DNA of 64,000 bases from Flavobacterium sp. 11 (lineage in GTDB: Bacteria; Bacteroidota; Bacteroidia; Flavobacteriales; Flavobacteriaceae): contig NZ_PEFE01000001.1 of assembly GCF_002754315.1 (NCBI RefSeq), forward strand, positions 3,348,001 to 3,412,000, written 5' to 3'. The translations under genes and the position numbers were made by a program. The notes below the pieces were generated by a model. That model did not search any database, was not told the DNA's origin, and worked only from the letters and a program-made list of their open reading frames with translations. This document shows, one piece after another, positions 7,668 through 16,621 of this stretch. Position 1 is the stretch's first letter, and each line of letters starts with the position of its first letter.

Positions 7668-8369
7668 TTAATGACAATTAGGATCAGCTTGAATAAATAA
7701 ACTCATATTTGACGGGGAAATATAAGGAATTCCCAATCCCAATCCCCTTAAAATAAATAAGCAACCAATACATACCGCTACATAAGGAATCGCTTTCTGA
7801 ATTCGGTTTCGAATGGGCACTGTTAAAAACGAATTTATATACACGACGCTGCTCATCATAGGAACGGTTCCTAATCCGAATAAAATCATATACAAAACGC
7901 CCAAACTCTCACTTTGCATGGCGATAGCACCAAACAAAGCTACATAAACCATTCCGCAGGGTAAAAAACCATTCAGTAAACCAATCGTGAACAGGGATTT
8001 GTAACTCTTATTTCTAAACTGACTTCCTAACGCCGTTTTGATTTTAGAAATTAATTTAAAAACTGGTTTTGAAAAATTATATTTCGCAAAAAGTTTGTCT
8101 GGAATTATAACTATCAGAATCATGGCAACACCAATGAATATGGATAAATTCTGTTGCAAACCGGCCATAAAAAAACCTTTTCCAAGCAGTCCAAAAACAA
8201 AACCTATTGTAGCATAAGCCGTTAATCTTCCTAAATGATAGGTAATGATTTGAGTCGCTTTTTTGGTCTGATTCGTTCTGTCTACGGGCAACATCATAGC
8301 AATAGGACCGCACATACCAATGCAGTGAAAACTACTTATTAAACCGAAAATGAAGGCAGTATAAAGCAT
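7668..8369 (-). CDS. DsbD/TauE-like membrane protein of the cbb3 cluster
   Basis: A 233-residue integral membrane protein with about six helices and the paired motifs FHCIGMCGP near the N-terminus and GFLPCGMVY at about residue 135. These are typical of the cytochrome-c-biogenesis DsbD_2 / UreH / TauE-SafE-like family often encoded at the end of ccoNOQP-GHS operons. The two cysteine-proline motifs sit at the ends of opposing helices, as in DsbD and CcdA. A role in metal or thiol handling during oxidase maturation is inferred from context. It is the last gene of the operon, 73 bp after ccoH. Confidence 0.82.
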   Translation of the reverse strand: MLYTAFIFGLISSFHCIGMCGPIAMMLPVDRTNQTKKATQIITYHLGRLTAYATIGFVFGLLGKGFFMAGLQQNLSIFIGVAMILIVIIPDKLFAKYNFSKPVFKLISKIKTALGSQFRNKSYKSLFTIGLLNGFLPCGMVYVALFGAIAMQSESLGVLYMILFGLGTVPMMSSVVYINSFLTVPIRNRIQKAIPYVAVCIGCLFILRGLGLGIPYISPSNMSLFIQADPNCH

Positions 8370-8442
8370 TTTTTTAGTCTAATGTCATAAAGCCTAAAGT
8401 CATAAAGCCAATTGATGGACTTTCTGACTTTTGACTTTAAGA

Positions 8443-8895
8443 CTAATTGATATATATCGTTTCTTTAGACAAATACGATTTTCCATCATATTGCCATTCC
8501 ATATTAATGTCCCATCGACCGCCTGCCAAACTTTTTTTAGGTATGAGCAAAGTAGTAGCATCAGATAGTGAAATTGGAATTTCAAAATCTAATTTTTTGT
8601 TAGACGGTCTGTAAAGGGACACTTTACCTTTGATGTTTTTTGGAACAAATACTTTTGGGAATACTATTTCAACTCCATTTGAAACACTATTTATTGTTGG
8701 CTTTTGAGCCAAATCTGCAACATTTTGAACACGAGTCATTTCATCTCCAAAATGTGCATCATGTTTATAATATTCATCTACAACTAACTCGTTGTCATAT
8801 TTTGAATCGGATTGTACCGTAAAAACAAAATACAAAATGAAGGTTATAAACAACCCAAAAGCGATTACGATTCCTGTTCCCCAGCTAATTTTCAT
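8443..8895 (-). CDS. ccoH: FixH/CcoH family protein, cbb3 oxidase assembly
   Basis: A 150-residue protein with a single N-terminal transmembrane helix (about 6-28) and a periplasmic domain, matching FixH/CcoH topology. The N-terminus MKISWGTGIVIAFGLFI and the mid-region YYKHDAHFGDEM resemble Bacteroidota FixH, where a conserved Y-x-x-D segment follows the helix. CcoH associates with the oxidase and stabilises it. It lies between ccoG and the DsbD-like gene, 42 bp from ccoG, and is read with the operon. Confidence 0.88.
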   Translation of the reverse strand: MKISWGTGIVIAFGLFITFILYFVFTVQSDSKYDNELVVDEYYKHDAHFGDEMTRVQNVADLAQKPTINSVSNGVEIVFPKVFVPKNIKGKVSLYRPSNKKLDFEIPISLSDATTLLIPKKSLAGGRWDINMEWQYDGKSYLSKETIYIN

Positions 8896-8937
8896 GATCT
8901 ATTTTTTTATAAATTCTATTCCCAACTTAAAAGGATA

Positions 8938-10356
8938 TTAATCAAAACTACGCGGACTCAAAAAGTTAGTGGTAGCAGTTTCAATTTTTTCATCCCCATT
9001 ATAAACCTCAATTTTCAGTTTTGTTTTATCACTGTCCAATAAATTTTGGTTGATTTCAACAAACAGCGTTCCACCATTCATACCTTGTTTAGGCACTTTT
9101 AAATCTTGCTTCCCAACCACTTTTAAAGTTCCTTTTATACCCACCAACTTGAAATGAATATCATTAAAATCAGTATTGGTTTTATTGATGATTTTAAAAG
9201 TATAAATGTTACTGATATTTTCGCCTTTGTGTTCGAATAACTGACCCGGAAGCCTCAAAATACTGGCTTCAACATCAGAACGTAAAAACAATAATCCAAT
9301 CAAAATACCTGTCAAAATAAATAATACGGCTGAATAGCCTTTCATTCTAGGCGTAAACTTGAATGTTACTTTTTTCTCAATTTCATCTTCAGATGCATAT
9401 CGAATGAGTCCTTTGGGTAAACCTACGCTATCCATAATCGTGTCACATTCATCAATACAAGCTGTACAATTGATACATTCCATCTGAGTCCCGTTACGGA
9501 TATCAATTCCGGTTGGACAAACATTTACACATTGCTTGCAATCGATACAATCGCCTTTTCCCGTTACGCCTCTATCTTCTTTTTTATTAAATTTTGCCCT
9601 ACCCACTTCTTTTTCGCCACGAACAAAATCGTACGCCACGTTTATCGATTTATCGTCTAATAAAACACCTTGCAATCTTCCGTAAGGACAAGCTATAATA
9701 CAAACTTGTTCTCTAAACCACGCAAAAATAAAATAGAAAACTCCGGTAAAAATCAATAATGAAATCAAAGTGCTTAAATGATTTTCTGGTCCTTCTTCAA
9801 TCATTAAAAGCAACTTGTCGCTACTGATAAGATACGCCAGAAAAACATTGGCAATAAAAAAAGAAATGATTAAGAAAATTGTCCATTTAAAGGCTTTTTT
9901 TCTGATTTTCTCTGCATTCCATTCCTGTTTTTCCAAACGAATCTGAGCACCACGATCACCTTCAATCCAGTATTCTATTCTGCGGAAGACCATTTCTAAA
10001 AAGATGGTCTGCGGACAAATCCATCCGCAAAATATTCGTCCATAAATCACCGTAAAAAGGATGACGAAAACGACACCAATAATCATAAAAAGGACAAACA
10101 GATAAATATCCTGAGGCCAAAATGGAAATCCGAAAATATTAAATCGTCGCTCCAATATATTGAACATCATGAACTGGTTCCCATTTATCTTCATAAAAGG
10201 ATTTGCAACAAGTACAATCAGTAAAAAATAACTAACCCATTTCCTGTAATCATAAAACTTTCCTGAAGGCTTTTTAGGGAAAATAAATTTTCTGTTTCCT
10301 TCTTCATCAATCGTCCCGATGGTATCTCTAAAAGCTTCGTCTGGTAATTTTGACAT
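8938..10356 (-). CDS. ccoG: CcoG, membrane ferredoxin-like cbb3 assembly protein
   Basis: A 472-residue protein also known as RdxA/FixG; in other bacteria it is a cupric reductase that supplies Cu(I) for oxidase assembly. It has several membrane helices, the motif FCGWICPQT at about residue 105, and two clustered 4Fe-4S motifs, CIDCKQCVNVCPTG and CINCTACIDECD, between about residues 250 and 300. A C-terminal immunoglobulin-like domain (IG-like FixG_C) follows one last helix. It sits between ccoP (76 bp upstream) and ccoH. The length fits the family. Confidence 0.95.
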   Translation of the reverse strand: MSKLPDEAFRDTIGTIDEEGNRKFIFPKKPSGKFYDYRKWVSYFLLIVLVANPFMKINGNQFMMFNILERRFNIFGFPFWPQDIYLFVLFMIIGVVFVILFTVIYGRIFCGWICPQTIFLEMVFRRIEYWIEGDRGAQIRLEKQEWNAEKIRKKAFKWTIFLIISFFIANVFLAYLISSDKLLLMIEEGPENHLSTLISLLIFTGVFYFIFAWFREQVCIIACPYGRLQGVLLDDKSINVAYDFVRGEKEVGRAKFNKKEDRGVTGKGDCIDCKQCVNVCPTGIDIRNGTQMECINCTACIDECDTIMDSVGLPKGLIRYASEDEIEKKVTFKFTPRMKGYSAVLFILTGILIGLLFLRSDVEASILRLPGQLFEHKGENISNIYTFKIINKTNTDFNDIHFKLVGIKGTLKVVGKQDLKVPKQGMNGGTLFVEINQNLLDSDKTKLKIEVYNGDEKIETATTNFLSPRSFD

Positions 10357-10432
10357 TTCTTTTTATTTAAAACACAAGTTCAAAATAATTATTAAAATTC
10401 TTAAGCTAAATAAAAACGTGTGTTTCTAATTG

Positions 10433-11332
10433 TTATTTAACTGCAACAGTAACATTTTCTTCTACCCAAACTTCGCCTTCCGCAGCTTTAGCATCTGGTG
10501 GATTGCTTCCTTTCAAGGATAAAATGTAGCTGGCAACTTTTTGCATTTCTTTAGGTTTCAATGTTCCTTTCCAGGAAATCATTCCTTTTCCGTCACGTCC
10601 TCCATTTACCAGCGTATGAAATACATTTTTTATTCCGCCACCTAAAATCCATTTCTCATCCGTTAGATTTGGTCCAATTTGTCCTCCACCGTCAGCTCTG
10701 TGACAAGCAGCACAATTGGCAGTAAAAATTTCTTTTCCAGCAGCTAAATCCGCAGGATCTGTCAACAAGGTCACCGTTTTTTCATCCATTAAATCCGGAG
10801 CAGTTTTCATATATTCCGCAATATCTATTTTGGCTTGAGCAACTTCTTTTTTAAGTTCCATTTCTTGATTATCAGCTCCTAAAACTTCATATCGCACCAT
10901 ATAAACAACGCCAAAAAGAATACAAGCGTAGAATAAATATACCCACCAAGGCGGCAAATTGTTATCTAATTCTTTGATGCCATCGTAATCGTGTTCTAAT
11001 AATAACTGATTTTCATTTGCTAAAGGTTCGGTTTTAGTCAATTTTTCCATCAGCTTTTGGTACCATTCACTATCCTTGAAACTCAAATCATTTGCTTCAT
11101 TTAATTGGTTTTTTTGTTCCTCGGTCAATAAATGATAGGTAATATTGTCAACTGCCTTCATCGTGATTTCTATCGCTATCAAAAGGAAAAGGAACACGAA
11201 TAAGAATACAGAAACCATTGGAAATTTTATAAAAGCAGGTCTGTCTCCTGAGTCTATGAAATATTCCATTGCCATCATGACAGCAAAGAAAATAACAGGT
11301 ACTCTAACGTATACTGGAATTAATTTTTTCAT
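10433..11332 (-). CDS. ccoP: cbb3-type cytochrome c oxidase, subunit CcoP
   Basis: A 299-residue c-type cytochrome subunit that passes electrons to CcoO and the catalytic subunit. Two N-terminal helices (about 10-60) are followed by a linker and a further helix at about 128-148, then one haem-binding motif CAACH at 207-211 with a downstream M-I-S-W ligand region. Proteobacterial CcoP normally carries two haem motifs; this copy shows one, as in many Bacteroidota. It is preceded by ccoQ with 18 bp between them. Confidence 0.93.
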   Translation of the reverse strand: MKKLIPVYVRVPVIFFAVMMAMEYFIDSGDRPAFIKFPMVSVFLFVFLFLLIAIEITMKAVDNITYHLLTEEQKNQLNEANDLSFKDSEWYQKLMEKLTKTEPLANENQLLLEHDYDGIKELDNNLPPWWVYLFYACILFGVVYMVRYEVLGADNQEMELKKEVAQAKIDIAEYMKTAPDLMDEKTVTLLTDPADLAAGKEIFTANCAACHRADGGGQIGPNLTDEKWILGGGIKNVFHTLVNGGRDGKGMISWKGTLKPKEMQKVASYILSLKGSNPPDAKAAEGEVWVEENVTVAVK

Positions 11333-11350
11333 TTTCTAAATTTTAAAAAA

Positions 11351-11530
11351 TTATACTATTTGATTGTCTCTCAATGGAATTTGACTCAATTCATTTATCG
11401 TTTCTTTCTTATAAGAGAACACCCATAGACCGAGGCCCACGAAAAAGACGAAAAAAATTAATAATGATAAGATGGGATATATTGCCACACCTTCTATCGT
11501 TTCCATATTGTGTTTTATTTGTTCGAACAT
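11351..11530 (-). CDS. ccoQ: CcoQ-like small subunit of cbb3 oxidase
   Basis: A 59-residue protein. It starts MFEQIKHNMETIEGVAIYPI and has one transmembrane helix (about 18-38, rich in L, I, F and V), then the polar tail YKKETINELSQIPL. The size, single helix and place between ccoNO (5 bp away) and ccoP are those of CcoQ, which stabilises the complex. CcoQ sequences are poorly conserved, so the name rests mainly on synteny and topology. Confidence 0.85.
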   Translation of the reverse strand: MFEQIKHNMETIEGVAIYPILSLLIFFVFFVGLGLWVFSYKKETINELSQIPLRDNQIV

Positions 11531-11535
11531 AACTT

Positions 11536-13725
11536 TTATTTTTTAGCAATATCTTTTACTTTAATATCTGTTCCAAGTCTTTGCATATAAGCAATCAAGG
11601 CAATGATTTCCCTTTCATTCATTGGAACAAATTTTTCTCCTCTGGCTTCGGCTTTTTTCTTGCTTTCGTCATAACTTTTCACAAAGTCAGGGTCATTTTT
11701 CAAGTTTTCTTCAATTGCAATCGCTTGTTTTCTTAAATCATCTAAACCACTAGCAATCTGAGCTTCAGTGTAAGGAACTCCAAGCGTAACCATGACCTGC
11801 ATTTTCTTTTGAGTCAAAGAAACATCCATCGGTTTATTATCAAACAGCCATTTGTATCCTGGCATAATGGAGCCTGCGGATATACTTTGCGGATTCCAAA
11901 AGTGGTTAAAATGCCAATTGTCATTATACTTAGCACCCACTCTTAATAAATCCGGACCAGTACGTTTTGAACCCCAAAGAAATGGATGATCGTATACAAA
12001 TTCCCCAGCTTTAGATTGCGGTCCATAACGTTCCACTTCACTACGGAAAGGACGAACAGACTGTGAGTGACAACCTACACAACCTTCACGAATGTATAAA
12101 TCACGTCCTTCTAATTCTAATGGAGAATACGGTTTTACACTTGCAATGGTTGGAATATTGGATTTAACCATAATCGTAGGAACAATTTGGATAACACCAC
12201 CAATTAAAATAGCAACAGTTGCCAAAATGGTTAACTGAATCGGTTTTCTTTCTAACCAAGGATGAAATTTCTCTCCTTTTACTCTTCCTGCACTAATTTT
12301 CAATAATTCAGGAGCTTCAGCCAATTCATCTTCAATTTTAGAACCTGCTCTAACCGTTTGGATAATATTATACACCAAAGTAAACATTCCAATTAAATAA
12401 AGGGTTCCACCAATAGCTCTCATCCAATACATCGGCATGATTTGAGTTACTGTCTCAAGGAAGTTCCCGTAGGTTAAAGTTCCGTCCGGATTGAATTGTT
12501 TCCACATAGATGCTTGTAAAAAACCGGCAACATACATTGGAATCGTATATAATATAATACCTAAAGTACCAATCCAGAAGTGAAAATTAGCCAACTTAAC
12601 TGAGTACAAATTGCTTTTGGTCATTCTAGGAACCAACCAATAAATCATACCAAAAGCCATAAATCCATTCCAAGCCAATGCGCCAACGTGAACGTGAGCA
12701 ATAATCCAATCCGTGTAATGCGCGATAGCATTTACATTTTTTAAGGATAACATCGGACCTTCAAAAGTCGCCATTCCGTAACCTGTAATCGCTACCACAA
12801 AGAATTTCAAAACGGGCTCTACACGCACTTTATCCCAAACCCCTCTCAAGGTTAAAAGTCCGTTTATCATTCCACCCCAAGATGGCGCAATCAACATAAT
12901 AGAGAAAGCCACTCCTAAATTTTGAGCCCAGTTAGGCAAAGCAGAATATAATAAATGGTGAGGTCCAGCCCAGATATAAATAAAGATTAATGACCAAAAG
13001 TGAACAATTGACAGTCTGTAAGAATACACGGGACGATTCGCCGCTTTTGGAATAAAATAATACATTAATCCTAAAAAAGGTGTAGTCAAGAAAAATGCAA
13101 CCGCATTATGACCGTACCACCATTGTACTAAAGCATCTTGAACTCCTGCATATACCGAATAACTTTTCATTCCAGAAACCGGCAATGATAAACTATTAAA
13201 AATATGCAAAACTGCCACAGTAACGAATGTTGCCAAGTAAAACCAAATCGCAACATATAAATGGCGCTCTCTACGTTTTATAATAGTTCCAATCATATTG
13301 ATACCAAAAACAACCCAAATTAATGCAATCGCAATATCTATTGGCCATTCTAATTCGGCATATTCTTTAGAAGAACTATAGCCTAATGGTAATGATATAG
13401 CTGCAGCAACAATGATTAATTGCCAACCCCAGAAATTAAGATTACTCAAAAAATCACTGTACATTCTGGCTTTTAACAATCGTTGCAACGAGTAATAAAT
13501 ACCCGCAAACATTGCATTTCCTACGAAAGCAAAAATAACTGCATTAGTATGTAAAGGTCTTAATCGACCATAACTCAACCACGAAATACCATCAGTAATA
13601 TTTGGAAAAAGGAACATAAAGGCCAATGTAAGCCCTACTAACATTCCTACCACTCCAAAGACAATGGTTGCGTAAATGAATTTTTTTACAATTTTGTTGT
13701 CATAATAAAACTGCTGCATTTCCAT
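11536..13725 (-). CDS. ccoNO: Fused cbb3 cytochrome c oxidase subunits I and II (CcoN-CcoO)
   Basis: A 729-residue fusion. Residues to about 470 are the haem-copper oxidase core with some 12 helices and conserved histidines such as LHTNAVIFAF (low-spin haem), WWYGHNAV (CuB) and HVHVGALAWNG. After a further helix, the C-terminal part is the CcoO monohaem cytochrome c, with CVGCH at about residue 550 and an axial methionine region near SIMPGY. Fusion of the two subunits is the normal Bacteroidota arrangement. An alternative start two codons later (MQQFYYDN) is possible. It couples oxygen reduction at low pO2 to proton pumping. Confidence 0.96.
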   Translation of the reverse strand: MEMQQFYYDNKIVKKFIYATIVFGVVGMLVGLTLAFMFLFPNITDGISWLSYGRLRPLHTNAVIFAFVGNAMFAGIYYSLQRLLKARMYSDFLSNLNFWGWQLIIVAAAISLPLGYSSSKEYAELEWPIDIAIALIWVVFGINMIGTIIKRRERHLYVAIWFYLATFVTVAVLHIFNSLSLPVSGMKSYSVYAGVQDALVQWWYGHNAVAFFLTTPFLGLMYYFIPKAANRPVYSYRLSIVHFWSLIFIYIWAGPHHLLYSALPNWAQNLGVAFSIMLIAPSWGGMINGLLTLRGVWDKVRVEPVLKFFVVAITGYGMATFEGPMLSLKNVNAIAHYTDWIIAHVHVGALAWNGFMAFGMIYWLVPRMTKSNLYSVKLANFHFWIGTLGIILYTIPMYVAGFLQASMWKQFNPDGTLTYGNFLETVTQIMPMYWMRAIGGTLYLIGMFTLVYNIIQTVRAGSKIEDELAEAPELLKISAGRVKGEKFHPWLERKPIQLTILATVAILIGGVIQIVPTIMVKSNIPTIASVKPYSPLELEGRDLYIREGCVGCHSQSVRPFRSEVERYGPQSKAGEFVYDHPFLWGSKRTGPDLLRVGAKYNDNWHFNHFWNPQSISAGSIMPGYKWLFDNKPMDVSLTQKKMQVMVTLGVPYTEAQIASGLDDLRKQAIAIEENLKNDPDFVKSYDESKKKAEARGEKFVPMNEREIIALIAYMQRLGTDIKVKDIAKK

Positions 13726-13786
13726 ATTTATAATTATTTTTAAAGTTGTTTATTATTTGTTTTGTTGAAAGTCATAAAATTGAATA

Positions 13787-13978
13787 TTACAAAGTCGTTG
13801 AACTTTTGGTTTTCGGTTTTTTAGCTTTCGACTGAATTAGCTCATCGTCAAATAACATTCTGACTGATGGTGTATAATCGTCGTCATACTGACCTGTTTT
13901 TACTGCTCGTATAAAAGCAATAAAGAAACCAATGGCGACTATTATACTGATGGAGATTAATAAATAAATGACACTCAT
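13787..13978 (-). CDS. ccoS: cbb3 oxidase assembly protein CcoS
   Basis: A 63-residue single-pass membrane protein starting MSVIYLLISISIIVAIGFF, with the CcoS-typical segment AVKTGQYDDDYTPSVRMLFD. CcoS is needed for haem and copper cofactor insertion into the oxidase. It is the first gene of the operon, 61 bp before ccoNO, and the FNR-type promoter lies just upstream. The basic C-terminal tail is variable in the family. Confidence 0.94.
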   Translation of the reverse strand: MSVIYLLISISIIVAIGFFIAFIRAVKTGQYDDDYTPSVRMLFDDELIQSKAKKPKTKSSTTL

Positions 13979-13995
13979 ACCTTAATTTGTGTTAA

Positions 13996-14040
13996 CAAAG
14001 TTACTTTGACGTTTTGGAGTAAAATATGACATTTGTCATA
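13996..14040 (-). promoter_or_regulatory. CRP/FNR-type box and -7 element of the cco operon
   Basis: On the minus strand TAACTTTG (13996-14003) is a perfect TAnnTTTG -7 element. TATGAC-ATTT-GTCATA (14025-14040) is a 16-bp palindrome with perfect arms; its centre (14032.5) is 29.5 bp from the -7 box. No TTG occupies the -33 position, which is expected when an activator bound near -42 recruits polymerase. The spacing is identical to that at hemN and ccoI. Confidence 0.7.
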
Positions 14041-14094
14041 CTTATCGATATCTGTTAAATTTATGTGAAAGCGCAACTCAAAACGTATACAATT

Positions 14095-16512
14095 CTATTT
14101 TTTATTTGCATAATAACTACTCATCACAGTTACAAAACTCACAATCGTTATTGTGCTCAACGGCATGATAATAGCTGCAACTAAAGGCAATAAATTACCT
14201 GTAATGGCAAACGATAATCCTACCACATTGTACAGTAACGACAGTGCAAAACTCATTTTGATTGTCGTTATGGAATTCTTGGATAATTTCAAGAAATAAT
14301 TCAATTTTTGAAACTCGCTGGCATCTAAAATAGCATCACAAGCCGGTGAAAAAACATTCACATTCTCAGAAATTGAGATTCCAACATTGCTTTGCGCCAA
14401 AGCTCCGGCATCATTCAATCCATCGCCAACCATCATTACATTTTTACCTTTGTCCTGCAAATTTTTAATGAATTCTAATTTTTGTTCTGGTTTCTGATTA
14501 AAAATCAATTCCGTGCCTTTCGGCAAAAGTTGTTCAAGAGTGTCGCGTTCACCTTCATTGTCACCAGATAAAACCTTGATTTGATAGGTCGTGTTTAAGT
14601 TCTTGAAAAGCTCCTCAAGTCCTTCTCTATATTGATTATTAAAAATAAATTTCCCGTAATAAATATCATTTATCTTGATATGAACCGACGTTTGCTGAAT
14701 GTTATTACCTTCTGTTTTATCTACAAAAGCTGCAGAACCTATTTTAATTTGGTGACCAAAAATCTGAGCTTGGATTCCTTTTCCCGTAATTTCTTCAAAA
14801 GCATCTATCTTCAACTTTTTGGTGTCATTTTCTGATTTATTTTGTAAAATTGGAATAGGCAAATAATCATACAACATCCTGCTCAAGGGATGATTTGAAG
14901 CGCGCAATACATTTTTTATCAGCAACAAATTCTCGTCGGAAAGAACGGCTCCTTCATAGGAAATATTCGATTTTTTATTGGTGGTAATCGTTCCTGTTTT
15001 ATCAAAAACAATCGTATCAACTTTTGCTAATTGCTCAATAACCAAAGCATTTTTGAGATAGAATTTCTGTTTTCCTAAAATACGTAATACATTCCCAAAA
15101 GTGAATGGTGCCGTCAATGCCAAAGCACAAGGACAAGCCACAATTAGTACAGCTGTAAACACATTGAAAGCGGTGTTGGCATCAATAAAAATCCAATAGC
15201 CGAAGCCTGCAAAAGCAATCAATAATAAAATAGGTGTAAAATAACGGCTGATGCGATCGGTAATCGTTTTGTGCTTTTGCATCACATTTTTTTGGAACAC
15301 ATCATTACTCCATAATTGCGTCAAGTAACTTTGGGAAACAGAATGTAAAACTTCCATCTCGATTACTTTCCCTATTTGTTTTCCTCCAGCAAATACTTTA
15401 TCACCAGAATGTTTCGTAATAGGAATTGCTTCTCCCGTGACAAAACTATAATCGATTTCCGCTTTTTCCGAAATTAGAATCCCATCAACCGGAATGAGTT
15501 CTTGGTTTCTGATGAGTAATCGATCGCCTTTTTCAACTTCGTAAATCGCAACACTTTCTTCGGAAGCATCCGCATTAATTTTAGTAATTGCTATTGGAAA
15601 ATAGGATTTAAAATCCCTTTCGAAACTCAAAAAACTATAGGTTTTGATTTGGAACATTTTCCCCAAAAGCATAAAGAAAATCAATCCGGTTAAGCTGTCG
15701 AAAAAACCAGAACCGTAATCCATGACAATATCAAACGTACTTCGCACAAACATTACAATAATCCCTAAAGCAATGGGAATATCGATGTTCGCTCCCGAAA
15801 CTTCGGGATTGGTTTTGATACTTTTATACGCCGAAACATAATAACCACTTGCCGAGTAAAAGAAACTGGGTAGCGCTAAAGCAAAAATCAACCAACGGAA
15901 AAAGCCACGGTATTGGTCTAACCAATATTCTTTCACTTCAAAATATTCCGGAAACGAAAGCAACATGATATTTCCAAAACAAAAGAAAGCAACGCCCAGT
16001 TTATACGTTAAACTTCTATCGACATTATTGCTTCCCGTTTCATAGTTTTCTAAACTGATGTAGGGTTCATAACCGATGGAGCTCAACAAATAAACAATCG
16101 TTTTAATAGAAACTACTTCTGGATTGAAAGTGATTCGGACTCTTTTTTCAGGGAAATTAACCTGAGAAGTGCTTATTCCTTTTTGAAGACGCTGTAGATT
16201 TTCCAAAATCCAAATACACGAGCTACAATGAATATGAGGAATGTTAAGTGAAATAATTGCGGTTGAATTTTCTTGAAATTCCAAAAGTTTGGATACAATA
16301 CTTTCATTGTCTAAAAAATCATATTTACCATTAATGTCTTGCGGGGTTGCTCCAGGGGATTTTTCAAAATCATAATAACAAGTCAAATCATTCAGACTAA
16401 AAATTTCGTAAACGGTTTTACAACCATTGCAACAAAAATCTTTAGCGTCAAAAATAATTTTTTCTTCTACTATAATATCTAACCCACAATGGAAACAGTT
16501 TTGTGTGTCCAT
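14095..16512 (-). CDS. ccoI: Copper-translocating P-type ATPase of the cbb3 cluster (CcoI/FixI-like)
   Basis: An 805-residue copper P1B ATPase. At the N-terminus are a cysteine-rich segment (NCFHCGLDI ... CCNGCKTVYEIF) and an HMA-type site HCSSC. The core has TGEAIPI, the membrane metal motif CPC, phosphorylation motif DKTGTIT, HPLS and GDGLNDAGAL. In this context it is expected to export copper for the oxidase's CuB site. The frame is open to 16545, but the -7 element of an FNR-type promoter (16536-16543) overlaps that start. The ATG at 16512, beginning MDTQNCFHCG, is therefore preferred; one at 16524 is also possible. Confidence 0.93.
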   Translation of the reverse strand: MDTQNCFHCGLDIIVEEKIIFDAKDFCCNGCKTVYEIFSLNDLTCYYDFEKSPGATPQDINGKYDFLDNESIVSKLLEFQENSTAIISLNIPHIHCSSCIWILENLQRLQKGISTSQVNFPEKRVRITFNPEVVSIKTIVYLLSSIGYEPYISLENYETGSNNVDRSLTYKLGVAFFCFGNIMLLSFPEYFEVKEYWLDQYRGFFRWLIFALALPSFFYSASGYYVSAYKSIKTNPEVSGANIDIPIALGIIVMFVRSTFDIVMDYGSGFFDSLTGLIFFMLLGKMFQIKTYSFLSFERDFKSYFPIAITKINADASEESVAIYEVEKGDRLLIRNQELIPVDGILISEKAEIDYSFVTGEAIPITKHSGDKVFAGGKQIGKVIEMEVLHSVSQSYLTQLWSNDVFQKNVMQKHKTITDRISRYFTPILLLIAFAGFGYWIFIDANTAFNVFTAVLIVACPCALALTAPFTFGNVLRILGKQKFYLKNALVIEQLAKVDTIVFDKTGTITTNKKSNISYEGAVLSDENLLLIKNVLRASNHPLSRMLYDYLPIPILQNKSENDTKKLKIDAFEEITGKGIQAQIFGHQIKIGSAAFVDKTEGNNIQQTSVHIKINDIYYGKFIFNNQYREGLEELFKNLNTTYQIKVLSGDNEGERDTLEQLLPKGTELIFNQKPEQKLEFIKNLQDKGKNVMMVGDGLNDAGALAQSNVGISISENVNVFSPACDAILDASEFQKLNYFLKLSKNSITTIKMSFALSLLYNVVGLSFAITGNLLPLVAAIIMPLSTITIVSFVTVMSSYYANKK

Positions 16513-16535
16513 AACTTTGCTCATTTTACCTTGAA

Positions 16536-16580
16536 CAAAGGTCATTAATCGAATGAGTTAAAAATATGATATTTGTCATA
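16536..16580 (-). promoter_or_regulatory. CRP/FNR-type box shared by ccoI and the divergent regulator gene
   Basis: TATGAT-ATTT-GTCATA (16565-16580) is a near-perfect palindrome that differs by one base from the cco operon box. On the minus strand GACCTTTG (16536-16543) is a weak TAnnTTTG match whose distance from the palindrome centre is again exactly 29.5 bp. Transcription would begin near 16530, before the preferred ccoI start at 16512. Confidence 0.6.
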
Positions 16581-16589
16581 TTAAATAGT

Positions 16590-16597
16590 TAGTTTTG
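16590..16597 (+). promoter_or_regulatory. -7 element of the fnr-like gene
   Basis: TAGTTTTG matches TAnnTTTG and lies 25 bp before the ATG at 16622. The palindrome at 16565-16580 ends 9 bp upstream, over the -33 region. A protein bound there would block polymerase on this strand, so the box is placed for autorepression. Confidence 0.5.
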
Positions 16598-16621
16598 TAG
16601 TACCAATAAATCACAAACAAT

